A stretch of DNA of 64,000 nucleotides from AP-16 sp046727735. GTDB lineage: Bacteria; Pseudomonadota; Alphaproteobacteria; Rhizobiales; Xanthobacteraceae. The stretch lies in NCBI GenBank assembly GCA_046727735.1, contig JBKPDF010000032.1:1-64000 (forward strand). Direction: 5' to 3'. Shown here one piece after another: positions 32,732 through 42,441 of the stretch. Positions within the stretch are counted from its first letter, which is position 1. Each line of letters begins with the position of its first letter. The notes under the pieces are model-generated. The model saw nothing but the letters and a program-made list of their open reading frames with translations, did no database searches and was not told the DNA's origin. Both the position numbers and the translations under genes were made by a program.

Positions 32732-34803
32732 TCCGCTCCCTCGAACACCAGGACCGAGCGCGGCGGCGCCTCGCAATGGACGCCGACGCGATATTCGCCC
32801 GGTTCGCCGTCCTTCGACATCACAGTGGCGAGCAGGCGTACCCAGCGGGAGCATCGCGACCATTGCGGAAGCACGAAATCAATCGACTCCTCGGCGGCAT
32901 TGAGCACGATGAACAGGGGAGCGCCGCGATCATCCGGCGCGGCGAGCACGTAAGAGAGGTACCGCGCCTTCGGAAATCCCCAATCGACATCGGTCATCTC
33001 GGTGGCGCGGGGGGTAAGCCACAGAACGTCGCGGGATCCGTCGCGATCTCGGCCAACCAGCCAGTGCCGCGGCCTGAGCTGCGCAAATTTGCGGCGCAGA
33101 CCCGTGAGCCGGCCGATCAGCTCGACCAGATCGTCTCCCGACCGACCCAAGCCGGACCAGTTGACCCAGCCGATCTCGTTGTCCTGGCAGAACGCGTTGT
33201 TGTTGCCGTTCTGGCTGTTGCCGACTTCATCGCCGGCGAGCAGCAACGGCACGCCTTGTGCCAGAAGCAGCGAGGCCAAGAGATTGCGCCGCAGCGTGCG
33301 CCGCAACTCGATCACCTTCGGATCGTCGGTCGGCCCTTCGACGCCGCAATTGGTGCTCCAATTTTCTTCCGTGCCGTCGTGATTGTCTTGGCCGTTGTTC
33401 TCGTTGTGCTTCTTCGCGTAGCTGACGAGGTCGGCGAGCGTGAATCCGTCGTGCACCGTGACGTGATTCATGGTGGCTCGGGGTGCGCGGCCGCGGCGCC
33501 GGAACAGATCGGAGGAGCCGGTCATCCGCGTGCTGAGGTCGCCGATCAGGTCGCCGTCGCCGCGGCAATACCGGCGCAGCGTGCGCCGGAACACGTCGTT
33601 CCATTCCGACCATTGTGAGGGAAAATTGCCGACCTGATATCCGCCCAGTCCGAGATCCCAAGGTTCGGCGATCAATTTGACCTTGGCCAGCACCGGATCC
33701 TGACGCACGGCAGCGAAAAACCCGCCTTGCGGATCGAATCCGTTCGGGCCGCGCCCGAGCGTGGTGGCAAGATCGAAACGGAATCCATCGACGTGACACA
33801 CCTCGACCCAGTAGCGCAACGAATCCATCACCATCTGCAGCACCCGCGGATGCCGCAAATTGAAGACGTTGCCCACGCCGGTGAAATTCTCGTAATAACG
33901 CGGCTTGTCGGCGACCAGCAAATAATACGAAACGTTGTCGATGCCGCGGAACGACAGCGTTGGGCCCAGTTGATTGCCCTCGGCGGTATGGTTGTAGACG
34001 ACGTCGAGGATGATCTCGATGCCGGCATCGTGCAGCCGAGCCACCGTGGAACGGAACTCGTCGAGTGCATTGTCGACGGCGTAGCGGGGCTCCGGCGTGA
34101 AGAAGCCGATACTGTTGTAGCCCCAGTAGTTGCGCAGGCCGCGCTCGACCAGCAGCCGCTCGTCGACGAAGGCGTGGATCGGCAGAAGCTCGAGCGAGGT
34201 GACACCGAGGCGTTTCAGGTGGTCGATGACGGCGGGTGCGCCGAGCCCATAGAAGAACCCGCGCCAACCGGGCGGCACGTCCTCGCGCAACTGCGTCAGC
34301 CCCTTCACGTGCGCCTCGTAGACGATCGTGTCCTCCCAGGCGATCCGCGGCGCGGACACTGCAGTCCAAGTGAACGCCTCGTCGATCACCACGGATTTCG
34401 GCATCCCCCTGGCGTTGTCGCGGCGGTCGTAAGAAAGGTCGGCGCGCGCGCTGCCCGCGCGATAGCCGAAATGCGCGTCGCTCCACACCAGGCGGCCCGC
34501 GAGGCGCTTGGCGTACGGATCGATCAGCAGCTTGTTGGGGTTGAATCGATGGCCGCGCTCGGGCTCATACGGACCGTGGACGCGATAGCCATAGAGCTGC
34601 CCCGGCACCGAGTCCGGCACGTAGCCGTGCCAGACGTCCTGCGTGCGCTCCGGAAGCGCGAAGCGTTCGAGCTCGCGTCGGCCCTGCCGGTCGAACAGGC
34701 AGAGCTCGACTTTTTCCGCGTGTTCGGAGAACACCGCGAAATTCGTGCCGCGTCCGTCCCATGTCGCTCCGAGAGGGTGCGGGCTGCCTTGCTCCACCCG
34801 CAT
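32728..34803 (-). CDS. glgX: Glycogen debranching enzyme (isoamylase, GlgX/TreX)
   Basis: Cleaves alpha-1,6 branches, supplying linear maltodextrin to TreY. GH13_11 family, 691 residues. CBM48 domain at the N-terminus (GSPHPLGATWDGRGTNFAVF), then EAHVKGLTQL, NYWGYNSIGFFTPEPRY, VVYNHTAEGNQLGPT, the nucleophile in CHVDGFRFDLATTLGR, the acid/base in LIAEPWDLGLGGYQVGNFP and VTVHDGFTLADLVSY. It begins one base after the glgB stop and overlaps treZ by four bases. Confidence 0.96.
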   Translation of the reverse strand: MRVEQGSPHPLGATWDGRGTNFAVFSEHAEKVELCLFDRQGRRELERFALPERTQDVWHGYVPDSVPGQLYGYRVHGPYEPERGHRFNPNKLLIDPYAKRLAGRLVWSDAHFGYRAGSARADLSYDRRDNARGMPKSVVIDEAFTWTAVSAPRIAWEDTIVYEAHVKGLTQLREDVPPGWRGFFYGLGAPAVIDHLKRLGVTSLELLPIHAFVDERLLVERGLRNYWGYNSIGFFTPEPRYAVDNALDEFRSTVARLHDAGIEIILDVVYNHTAEGNQLGPTLSFRGIDNVSYYLLVADKPRYYENFTGVGNVFNLRHPRVLQMVMDSLRYWVEVCHVDGFRFDLATTLGRGPNGFDPQGGFFAAVRQDPVLAKVKLIAEPWDLGLGGYQVGNFPSQWSEWNDVFRRTLRRYCRGDGDLIGDLSTRMTGSSDLFRRRGRAPRATMNHVTVHDGFTLADLVSYAKKHNENNGQDNHDGTEENWSTNCGVEGPTDDPKVIELRRTLRRNLLASLLLAQGVPLLLAGDEVGNSQNGNNNAFCQDNEIGWVNWSGLGRSGDDLVELIGRLTGLRRKFAQLRPRHWLVGRDRDGSRDVLWLTPRATEMTDVDWGFPKARYLSYVLAAPDDRGAPLFIVLNAAEESIDFVLPQWSRCSRWVRLLATVMSKDGEPGEYRVGVHCEAPPRSVLVFEGAE

Positions 34804-34804
34804 C

Positions 34805-36958
34805 TCAACCCTCCGGGATCAGGAACAACCCCGCGAGCGGCGGAACGGTCAGGTCGAGTTCCGGACCCGAGCTCCGGTCGAGCGTGGTGATCGATCCGGC
34901 GTTGCCGACATTGCTTCCGCCGTAAATTGCCGCATCGCTGTTGAGGATCTCGCGCCAGCGGCCGGGCCGGGGCACCTTGAGCTTATAGCCGTAGCGGACC
35001 TCCGGGGTGAAATTCACGACCACGACGCAAGGCGCGCGGCCGTCACGTGCCTTGCGCTGCCAGGCGAACGTGCTGCGGTCGGTGTCGTCGGCGACGATCC
35101 ACTCGAATCCCGCGGCCTCGCAGTCGAGCTCGTGCAGCGCCGGCACCGAGCGGTACAGCCGGTTGAGATCGCGCACCAGCGCCTGGACGCCGCCGTGGCG
35201 CGGCTGCCCGAGCAGATGCCAGTCGAGGCTGCGCTCGTGGCTCCACTCCTGCTCCTGGGCGAATTCGCCGCCCATGAACAGCAATTTCTTGCCGGGATGA
35301 CCGAACATGAAGGTGTAATAGGCCCGCAGGTTGGCGAACCGCTGCCAATCATCGCCCGGCATTCGGCCGAGGATCGAGCGCTTGCCGTGGACGACTTCGT
35401 CATGGGAGAGCGGCAGGATGAAGTTTTCGAAGAACGCGTAGTGCAACCCGAACACCACGTCGCCGTGGTGATGCTTGCGATAGATCGGATCCTTGCTGAT
35501 GTAATTGAGGGTATCGTGCATCCAACCCATGTTCCATTTGTAGCCGAAGCCGAGGCCACCCCAGTCGACGGGCCGCGAAACCATCGGCCACGCGGTGGAT
35601 TCCTCGGCGACGGTCGTTGCGCGCGGATGCTGCAGGAACAGTTCGGTATTGAATCGCCGCATGAAGTCGATCGCTTCGAGATTCTCGCGGCCGCCGAAGC
35701 GGTTGGGGATCCAGCCACCCGCGGGCCGGCTGTAGTCGAGGTACAGCATGGACGCCACGGCATCGACCCGCAGGGCGTCGATCTGATATCGCTCGAGCCA
35801 GAACAGCGCGTTCGCGAGCAGGAAATTCGCGACCTCGACCCGGCCGAAATTGTAGATGAGCGTGTCCCAATCGAGATGGCGCCCCTGCATCGGATGGGCG
35901 TGCTCATAGAGCGCGGTGCCGTCGAACTGCGCGAGCCCGTGCGGATCGTCGGGGAAATGCCCGGGCACCCAGTCGAGAATCACGGCGAGCCCGGCGTCGT
36001 GGCATGCATCGACGAGATGTAGGAAGTCCTCGGGGCCGCCGTAGCGGCTCGTCGGCGCATAGAGCCCGGTCGGCTGGTAGCCCCACGAACCGTCGAACGG
36101 ATGCTCCATGACCGGCAGGAACTCGACATGCGTGAAGCCGAGGTCGCGCGCGTAGGCCGGCAGTTCGCGCGCGAGCTCGCGATAGCTCAGCCAGCGATTG
36201 GCTTCCTCGGGGCGCCGCCGCCAGGAGCCGAGATGCACCTCGTAGACCGAGATCGGTGCGCTCAGCGCGTTGGCGCCCGCCGGCGAGGGATGCGGCGCGA
36301 GCCGTGCGGCATCGAACACGACCGAAGCGGTCGCCGGCCGCAGCTCGGTCGCGAACGCGTAGGGGTCGGATTTGAGCGGCAGCAGCGACCCGGCGGGGCC
36401 GAGGATTTCGAACTTGTACTTGTCTCCGACGCGGGCGCCGGGCACGAAGATCTCCCAGAAGCCATTGCCGCGCACGCGCATGGCGTGCCGGCGTCCGTCC
36501 CAAAAATTGAAGTCGCCGATGACGCTAACGCGCCGCGCATTGGGAGCGAACACCGCGAACGCAACGCCGTCGACGCCTTCGAGCGAGAGCGGATGAGCGC
36601 CGAGCTTCTCGTAGGAGCGCAAATGCTTGCCTTCACCGAGCAGATGCACGTCGAAATCGGAAAGCACCGGCGGAAATCGGTAGGCGTCCTCGAACTCCAC
36701 GGGATGCTGCCCGTAGACAGCGCGCAACCGGTACGGCCGATCGACGGCATCGACGCGGCCGGCGAACAGCCCCGCCGGGTGAATGCGGGCCAGCGGATGC
36801 TCCCCGCCGCCACTCGCGACGACCGAAACCTGCTGCGCATTCGGCAGATACGCGCGCACGACCGGCACGCCGCGATCGAGATGCGGCCCGAGATACGCGA
36901 ATGGATCGGCGTGGCGGCCCTCGAGGAGCGCGATCGCCTCCGTGGGAAGCTGGCTCAT
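34805..36958 (-). CDS. glgB: 1,4-alpha-glucan branching enzyme
   Basis: Forms alpha-1,6 branches in glycogen-like glucan. GH13_9 family, 717 residues: N1 domain, CBM48 (FAVFAPNARRVSVIGDFNFW), catalytic barrel with GSWGYQPTGLYAPTSRYG, the nucleophile in IDALRVDAVASMLYLDYSR, the acid/base in TTVAEESTAWPMV, and LPLSHDEVVHGKRSILGRM. Start MSQLPTEAIALLEG at 36958 overlaps the treS stop as ATGA; the open frame upstream to 37126 overlaps treS and is not needed. Together with GlgE it builds branched glucan from maltose-1-phosphate. Confidence 0.96.
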   Translation of the reverse strand: MSQLPTEAIALLEGRHADPFAYLGPHLDRGVPVVRAYLPNAQQVSVVASGGGEHPLARIHPAGLFAGRVDAVDRPYRLRAVYGQHPVEFEDAYRFPPVLSDFDVHLLGEGKHLRSYEKLGAHPLSLEGVDGVAFAVFAPNARRVSVIGDFNFWDGRRHAMRVRGNGFWEIFVPGARVGDKYKFEILGPAGSLLPLKSDPYAFATELRPATASVVFDAARLAPHPSPAGANALSAPISVYEVHLGSWRRRPEEANRWLSYRELARELPAYARDLGFTHVEFLPVMEHPFDGSWGYQPTGLYAPTSRYGGPEDFLHLVDACHDAGLAVILDWVPGHFPDDPHGLAQFDGTALYEHAHPMQGRHLDWDTLIYNFGRVEVANFLLANALFWLERYQIDALRVDAVASMLYLDYSRPAGGWIPNRFGGRENLEAIDFMRRFNTELFLQHPRATTVAEESTAWPMVSRPVDWGGLGFGYKWNMGWMHDTLNYISKDPIYRKHHHGDVVFGLHYAFFENFILPLSHDEVVHGKRSILGRMPGDDWQRFANLRAYYTFMFGHPGKKLLFMGGEFAQEQEWSHERSLDWHLLGQPRHGGVQALVRDLNRLYRSVPALHELDCEAAGFEWIVADDTDRSTFAWQRKARDGRAPCVVVVNFTPEVRYGYKLKVPRPGRWREILNSDAAIYGGSNVGNAGSITTLDRSSGPELDLTVPPLAGLFLIPEG

Positions 36959-39900
36959 GTCGGCTCCGCGACGGGCGGCGGTGGAAACAGAATCCGCGAG
37001 GCGGCCGCCAACGGCACTCGCACCCAATCCGGGCGATTGGTCAGCTCGTAGCCGATTTCGTAGACGAGCTTCTCGAGCTTGAAGAATTCGAGCAGGCGAT
37101 TGGCGTCGGATTCCTGCTCCGGCCACAGGGCGGCAACCCCGGTGACGCCGTGATACGCGGCGAGAAAGGCTTCGGTCGAGCGCTCACGCCAATGGTCGAG
37201 GCCGCGTTCCAGTCGCGCGTAGTCCTCCGCCGAAACCGGCAGGATGCGTCCAAGTGCCGCCGTAGTGGCGTAGTCGATCGAACGGATCAAGCCGGCGACG
37301 TCGCGCGCCGCCGGCATTTTGCGTCGCCGCTCCTGTACGCTGCGGCGCGGCTCGCCTTCGAAATCGAGAATGAACACGTCGTCCTTCACGATCAGGATCT
37401 GCCCGAGATGGAAATCGCCGTGGTGGCGGGCCTTGGGGGTATCCAGCGTTTCCGGCAACAGGCCGCGCATTCGGGCGAGCGCCTCGGAACGACGGTCGAG
37501 GAGTGCTTCGGCCGCGACGCGCGCCGGCTCTGGGAGATCCGCGCGCCGACGCGACAGCAAGTCGAACTGAAGCTCGGCCTGCTCGCTCAGCGCCCTGGTC
37601 CAGGTCTGCAAGTCGTCGGGTCCGATCGGATCGGGAGCGAATGCCGGGTCCGCGCCGCTCGCCAGCGCCAGCTGCAGTTCCGCGGTCCGCCTACCGATCT
37701 GCTGCATCCGCGGCAGGTAGGCGGCATGTTCGGGACTTTCGGCCGCGGCCTCCGAGGTCAGGACTTTCTGCTCGTCGAGAAATCGGTCGAGATAGGCGGC
37801 GGTCAGCGACCACGCGTCGCCCTGGTTTTCGACGAACCGATGCACCGCCCCGAGCGGCGTCGACACGCCGTCCTCGACGAGCTCGATCGATCCGAGCAAC
37901 GCCGGCGCGTTCTGGTACGCGGTGGTTTCGGTCAGAAACCGGCCGATCTCGATCTCGGAATTCACGCCGGGTTGCAGCCGCCGATAGAGCTTCAGGACGA
38001 AGTCGGAATTGGCGATGATCGTGGTATTGGATTGCTCGGTTCCCACCAGATTGGCCGCCTCGATTGTGGGCACCGCCCTCAGGGCGAACGCTCGAGTCGG
38101 CCGAAATTCTACCCGTCGCGCGCCGCGTTCGAGGCTCGCGCCCGCGTGCAGCTGGGCGATGATCCAAGCGGCGAAATCACGATCGGCGCTGGCATCGACC
38201 AGCACTCCTTCGCGCGCTCCCCGGCGCGCCGGACAGAGCATATGCCGCTGCAGCTGACCCTCGCTTCGGTCGATGCGGCTCCATTTGATGGTCAAGGGCA
38301 GCGCGTATTTCGACGTTCTCCCCGCAGCTATCGCCTCGACGATGCCGAGCGCCAATCCCGGATCGCCGTCTGCGAGCGGAACGAGGGTCCTCAGTTTGGC
38401 CTCGAACGGTTCACCCTTGTCGGCGAACCAGCGACTCGCCGCGAGGAACGACGGCAGCACCTCGCGCTCGAGCACCTGGTGGGAACGGCCTTCGGTCAGC
38501 GAGCGCCAGCTGTGGCTGAACACGACCGTCACCAGCTCGGGAACGATCGAAGGCGCCTCGGCGGTTCCGGCGTCCTCGGACAACAGGAACCAGAAGAATC
38601 CGTAAGGCGCGAGCGTGATCAGATACGGAGCGTCGGAGATGCGGGGGAAGCGCGCGCGGCCGAGCATCTCGACCGGCACGAAGCCGCGCCAGGCCGAGAG
38701 GTCGATCTGCGCCGATTGCGCCGAGCGCGACAGATTGGCGACGCACAGCACGACTTCGTGCTCGTGCTGGCGCAAATAAACCAGCACGGCGCGATTCGCC
38801 GGACGCAGGAACGTCAGGGTGCCGCGTCCGAACACCGAGCTCGAACGCCGCACCGCGATCAGCCGCTTCATCCAACTCAGCAACGAGGACAGGCTGCGCG
38901 ACTGCGCCTCGACGTTCACGGCCTGATAGCCGTAGACCGGATCCATGATCATGGGCAGGAACAGCTTGGCGGGGTCGCAACGCGAGAAGCCGCCGTTGCG
39001 GTCGGGCGTCCATTGCATCGGCGTGCGCACGGCGTTGCGGTCGCCGAGATAGATGTTGTCGCCCATTCCGATCTCGTCGCCGTAGTAGATGATGGGCGTC
39101 CCGGGAAACGACAACAGCAGCGAGTTCATCAACTCGATCTTGCGGCGGTCGTTGTCCATCAGCGGCGCCAACCGGCGGCGGATGCCGAGATTGAGCCGGG
39201 CGCGCGGATCGGACGCGTAGGTCGACCACAGGTAATCGCGCTCGACGTCGGTCACCATTTCGAGCGTGAGCTCGTCGTGGTTGCGCAGGAACAGCGCCCA
39301 TTGACAATTGCCGGGAATGTCCGGGGTTTGCCGCAGGATATCGGTGATCGGATGCCGGTCCTCCTGCGCGATCGCCATGTAGATGCGCGGCATCAGCGGG
39401 AAATGATAGGCCATCTGGCATTCGTCGCCGTCGCCGAAATAGGCGCTGACGTCCTCCGGCCATTGATTGGCTTCCGCCAGCAGCACCCGCCCCGCGGCAT
39501 GGGCGTCGAGCTCGGCACGGATCTGCTTGATGACCGCGTGGGTCTCCGGCAGATTCTCGTTGTTGGTGCCCTCGCGCTCGCACAGATACGGGATGGCATC
39601 GAGCCGGAAACCGTCGACTCCCATGTCCAGCCAGCGCCGCATCACCTGGACCATCGCCCACAACACCCGCGGATTGTCGTAATTGAGGTCCGGCTGGTGG
39701 CTGAAGAATCGGTGCCAATAATACGCGCCGGCGATCGGGTCCCAGGCCCAGTTGGACTTCTCGGTGTCGTTGAAGATGATCCGCGTGCCGAGATAGCGCT
39801 GGTCGGTGTCGCTCCACACGTACCAGTTCCTGGCGTCGGTATGCGCGCGGCTGCGGCGTGCGCGCTTGAACCATGAATGCTGGTCCGACGTATGGTTGAC

Positions 39901-40239
39901 CACCAGCTCGATGATGACCCGCAGGGCGCGGCGCTTGGCTTCGGCGATGAACCGGCGGAAGTCGCGCATCGTGCCGAAATCGGGATTGATGCGGCGGTAG
40001 TCGGCGATGTCGTAGCCGTCGTCGCGGCCGGGGCTCGGATAGAACGGCTGCAGCCACAATGTGTTGACGCCGAGCTCCTGGATGTAATCCAGGCGATCCG
40101 TCAGGCCGGCGAAATCCCCGATCCCGTCGTTGTTGCTGTCGGCGAATGCCTTGACGTGCAGCTGATAGAGGATCGCGTCTTTGTACCAGAGCGCGTCGCG
40201 GGTCTCCGTCGTCGTCGCTGCGGTCGATTGCACGTCCAC
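36955..40239 (-). CDS. treS: Trehalose synthase / maltokinase fusion (TreS-Mak)
   Basis: 1094 residues, two enzymes in one chain. N-terminal GH13_16 trehalose synthase (about 15-560) interconverts maltose and trehalose: LWYKDAILYQLHVKAFADSN, the nucleophile in GVDGFRLDAIPYLCERE, the acid/base in VLLAEANQWPEDV and FLRNHDELTLEMV. C-terminal maltokinase (about 600-1094) makes maltose-1-phosphate from maltose and ATP: HHGDFHLGQILIVKDDVFIL, then DFEGEPRR. The start is a GTG at 40239 (AGGGGG about 10 bases upstream); GTG 40233 is also possible. The fusion feeds GlgE, encoded just upstream. Confidence 0.95.
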   Translation of the reverse strand: MDVQSTAATTTETRDALWYKDAILYQLHVKAFADSNNDGIGDFAGLTDRLDYIQELGVNTLWLQPFYPSPGRDDGYDIADYRRINPDFGTMRDFRRFIAEAKRRALRVIIELVVNHTSDQHSWFKRARRSRAHTDARNWYVWSDTDQRYLGTRIIFNDTEKSNWAWDPIAGAYYWHRFFSHQPDLNYDNPRVLWAMVQVMRRWLDMGVDGFRLDAIPYLCEREGTNNENLPETHAVIKQIRAELDAHAAGRVLLAEANQWPEDVSAYFGDGDECQMAYHFPLMPRIYMAIAQEDRHPITDILRQTPDIPGNCQWALFLRNHDELTLEMVTDVERDYLWSTYASDPRARLNLGIRRRLAPLMDNDRRKIELMNSLLLSFPGTPIIYYGDEIGMGDNIYLGDRNAVRTPMQWTPDRNGGFSRCDPAKLFLPMIMDPVYGYQAVNVEAQSRSLSSLLSWMKRLIAVRRSSSVFGRGTLTFLRPANRAVLVYLRQHEHEVVLCVANLSRSAQSAQIDLSAWRGFVPVEMLGRARFPRISDAPYLITLAPYGFFWFLLSEDAGTAEAPSIVPELVTVVFSHSWRSLTEGRSHQVLEREVLPSFLAASRWFADKGEPFEAKLRTLVPLADGDPGLALGIVEAIAAGRTSKYALPLTIKWSRIDRSEGQLQRHMLCPARRGAREGVLVDASADRDFAAWIIAQLHAGASLERGARRVEFRPTRAFALRAVPTIEAANLVGTEQSNTTIIANSDFVLKLYRRLQPGVNSEIEIGRFLTETTAYQNAPALLGSIELVEDGVSTPLGAVHRFVENQGDAWSLTAAYLDRFLDEQKVLTSEAAAESPEHAAYLPRMQQIGRRTAELQLALASGADPAFAPDPIGPDDLQTWTRALSEQAELQFDLLSRRRADLPEPARVAAEALLDRRSEALARMRGLLPETLDTPKARHHGDFHLGQILIVKDDVFILDFEGEPRRSVQERRRKMPAARDVAGLIRSIDYATTAALGRILPVSAEDYARLERGLDHWRERSTEAFLAAYHGVTGVAALWPEQESDANRLLEFFKLEKLVYEIGYELTNRPDWVRVPLAAASRILFPPPPVAEPT

Positions 40240-40249
40240 GGAGAGCCCC

Positions 40250-42235
40250 CTATTCGCCCACGCAACGAAACAGCAGGGCGGGATCCTCGGTTGGATTGAT
40301 GTTGAGCCGCACGCCGCCCCACTTGATCGCGTGCCGCTCGCCGGTAATGAGATTCTCCACCGCCGCGACCTTCCTGCGCGCGCCCTCCGGGCCGATCTCG
40401 GTATCGCCGAGATGGAACCAGAACTCCCGCGGGCGGGCGCCGCTGAGTGCGATCGCCACCGCAACGGCATTGCCGCGCGCCGGCGATTCCTTGACGAAGC
40501 CGATGACCTGGTCGTCGTCGACGAGGGCGAAGCGCAGATTGCTGGTCTGCAGCAGCGCGGGGTTGGCGCGCCGCAGCCGGTTGAGGCGCCCGATGTAGTT
40601 CTTGATGTTGCCGGGCCGATCCCAATCGCGAATCTTGAGCTCGTATTTCTCGGAATCGAGATATTCCTCGCGGCCGGAGATCGGGGTGTGCTCGATGAGC
40701 TCGAACCCGCTGTAGACGCCGTAGCTCGACGACAGCGTCGCCGCCAGCGCGATGCGCGACTTGAAGACGGCCGGATCGCCGGACTGCAGGTGGAACGGCA
40801 GGATGTCCGGCGTATTGACGAAAAAATTCGGCCGGAAGTACTCCCGGACTGGATACGCGGTGAGCTCGCTCAAATAGGATTCCAGATCCCATTTCGTCGT
40901 GCGCCACGTGAAATACGTATACGATTGCGAGAATCCCAGCTTCGCGAGTGCTTTCATCACTTTCGGTCGGGTGAAAGCCTCCGAGAGGAAGATCACGCCC
41001 GGATGCCGGGTTTGCACTTCGCGAATGAGCCACTCCCAGAACGCGAACGGCTTGGTGTGAGGATTGTCGACGCGGAAGACGCGCACGCCCTGATCGATCC
41101 AGAACAGCACGACGTCGCGCAATGCGTTCCACAGCCCCGCTCGATCGGCGCAATAGAAATCCGGATTGACGATGTCCTGATATTTCTTCGGCGGGTTCTC
41201 GGCGTAGCGGATCGAACCGTCGGGCCGATAGCGAAACCAATCCGGATGCTGCGCCAGCCACGGATGGTCCGGCGAGAATTGAATGGCGAAATCGAGCGCG
41301 ATCTCCATGCCGAGATCGCGGGATGCGGCGACGAGCCGGCGGAAATCGGCGAGCGTGCCGAGCTCGGGGTGAACCGCGTCGTGGCCGCCCTCCTGGGCGC
41401 CGATCGCATAGGGGCTGCCCGGATCGCCCGGGGCGGCGGTGAGCGCGTTGTTGGCGCCCTTGCGATGGGTATGGCCGATGGGATGAATCGGCGGAAAATA
41501 GATGACGTCGAATCCCAAGTCGGCAAGCTCGGGCAAACGCGCGATGCAATCCTCGAAGGTTCCATGGCGGCCGGCAATGCGCGACTGGCTGCGCGGGAAC
41601 ATCTCGTACCAGGTGCCGGCGCCAGCGAGCGGGGGGTCGATGATCAGCGGAAAGCTCGTGCTGCGCGTCAGGTCGGGTCGCGGTTGGTGCTCTGCCATGA
41701 CGCACCGGAGCTCTTCTTGCAGCAACACTTCGGGATCGCCGCCGCGGTCGAACTCGGCGCGGCCCCTCTCCAGAATCGTGCGCGCCTCCCTGTCGCGCGG
41801 CGCAACATCGGCGAGCAACTCGCGTCCCTCGCGTGCCTCCAAATCGACGTTCTGTCCCGCCTCGCGCTTCAGCAAAAAATCGCGCCGCCAGCTTGCGAAC
41901 GTGTCCGTCCAGGCTTCGATGGCGAACACGTAGCGGGCGGCGACGTCGGGCACGAAACTCGCCGTCCAGCGATCGTTCTCGTGCAGGCGCATCGTCCGGC
42001 GGTGCCAGCTCTTGTCGCCCTCGCGCCGCCATACGAGCGCGGCCGCGATGACGTCGTGGCCGTCACGAAATATGTCCGCCCAGACGTCGATGGGCTCCCC
42101 GGTGACGCGCTTCACCGCATAGCGGCCCTGCTCGAGCGTCGGGTAGACCTCTTCGATGACAAACCGCGCGCGCAGGAAGTCGCGCGTGGAAGCCGTAGCA
42201 GAGGAGATCGGCGGGAAAGCGGGCTGGGCGGTCAT
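40250..42235 (-). CDS. glgE: Alpha-1,4-glucan:maltose-1-phosphate maltosyltransferase
   Basis: Extends alpha-1,4-glucan with maltose from maltose-1-phosphate. GH13_3 family, 661 residues. N-terminal domain RFVIEEVYPTLEQGRYAVKR; catalytic region WYEMFPRSQSRIAGRHGTFE, FDVIYFPPIHPIGHTHRKG, nucleophile D390 in FRVDNPHTKPFAFWEW and acid/base E419 in VIFLSEAFTRPKVM. It is the first gene of the operon, behind an exact EcfG-type promoter 42 bases upstream; treS follows after 10 bases. The open frame extends upstream to 42865, across the promoter and antisense to malQ, and is not used. Confidence 0.96.
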   Translation of the reverse strand: MTAQPAFPPISSATASTRDFLRARFVIEEVYPTLEQGRYAVKRVTGEPIDVWADIFRDGHDVIAAALVWRREGDKSWHRRTMRLHENDRWTASFVPDVAARYVFAIEAWTDTFASWRRDFLLKREAGQNVDLEAREGRELLADVAPRDREARTILERGRAEFDRGGDPEVLLQEELRCVMAEHQPRPDLTRSTSFPLIIDPPLAGAGTWYEMFPRSQSRIAGRHGTFEDCIARLPELADLGFDVIYFPPIHPIGHTHRKGANNALTAAPGDPGSPYAIGAQEGGHDAVHPELGTLADFRRLVAASRDLGMEIALDFAIQFSPDHPWLAQHPDWFRYRPDGSIRYAENPPKKYQDIVNPDFYCADRAGLWNALRDVVLFWIDQGVRVFRVDNPHTKPFAFWEWLIREVQTRHPGVIFLSEAFTRPKVMKALAKLGFSQSYTYFTWRTTKWDLESYLSELTAYPVREYFRPNFFVNTPDILPFHLQSGDPAVFKSRIALAATLSSSYGVYSGFELIEHTPISGREEYLDSEKYELKIRDWDRPGNIKNYIGRLNRLRRANPALLQTSNLRFALVDDDQVIGFVKESPARGNAVAVAIALSGARPREFWFHLGDTEIGPEGARRKVAAVENLITGERHAIKWGGVRLNINPTEDPALLFRCVGE

Positions 42236-42276
42236 GACTTGATCTGGATAGCCGGTTGGGCCACCCAGCACTAGGC

Positions 42277-42302
42277 AACGAAGGAGAACGACCGGCGGTT
42301 CC
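42277..42302 (-). promoter_or_regulatory. EcfG-type promoter of the glgE-treS-glgB-glgX-treZ-treY operon
   Basis: Minus strand GGAAC (42302-42298), 17 bases, CGTT (42280-42277), an exact match. Transcription would begin about 42270, giving a 35-base leader before the glgE ATG at 42235. It lies in the 206-base gap shared with the divergent malQ gene; no rightward EcfG-type site was seen for malQ. Confidence 0.85.
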
Positions 42303-42441
42303 GGACCAGCGCAGCCGAACCCTCTCAAGCGTATGATTTTATTGCCAATCCCAAACCGGACACAACATGCGGCGGAATGCGCGGCCTCCCGGCCGCCGTC
42401 CTGACCCTCGCGCGTCGCGCGCTGCAGGTAAGAGTTGGCCG

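Noticed and set aside
36901..39876. 991-codon open frame antisense to treS and glgB
   Set aside because: Shadow frame with low-complexity composition and no motifs; both opposing genes are certain.
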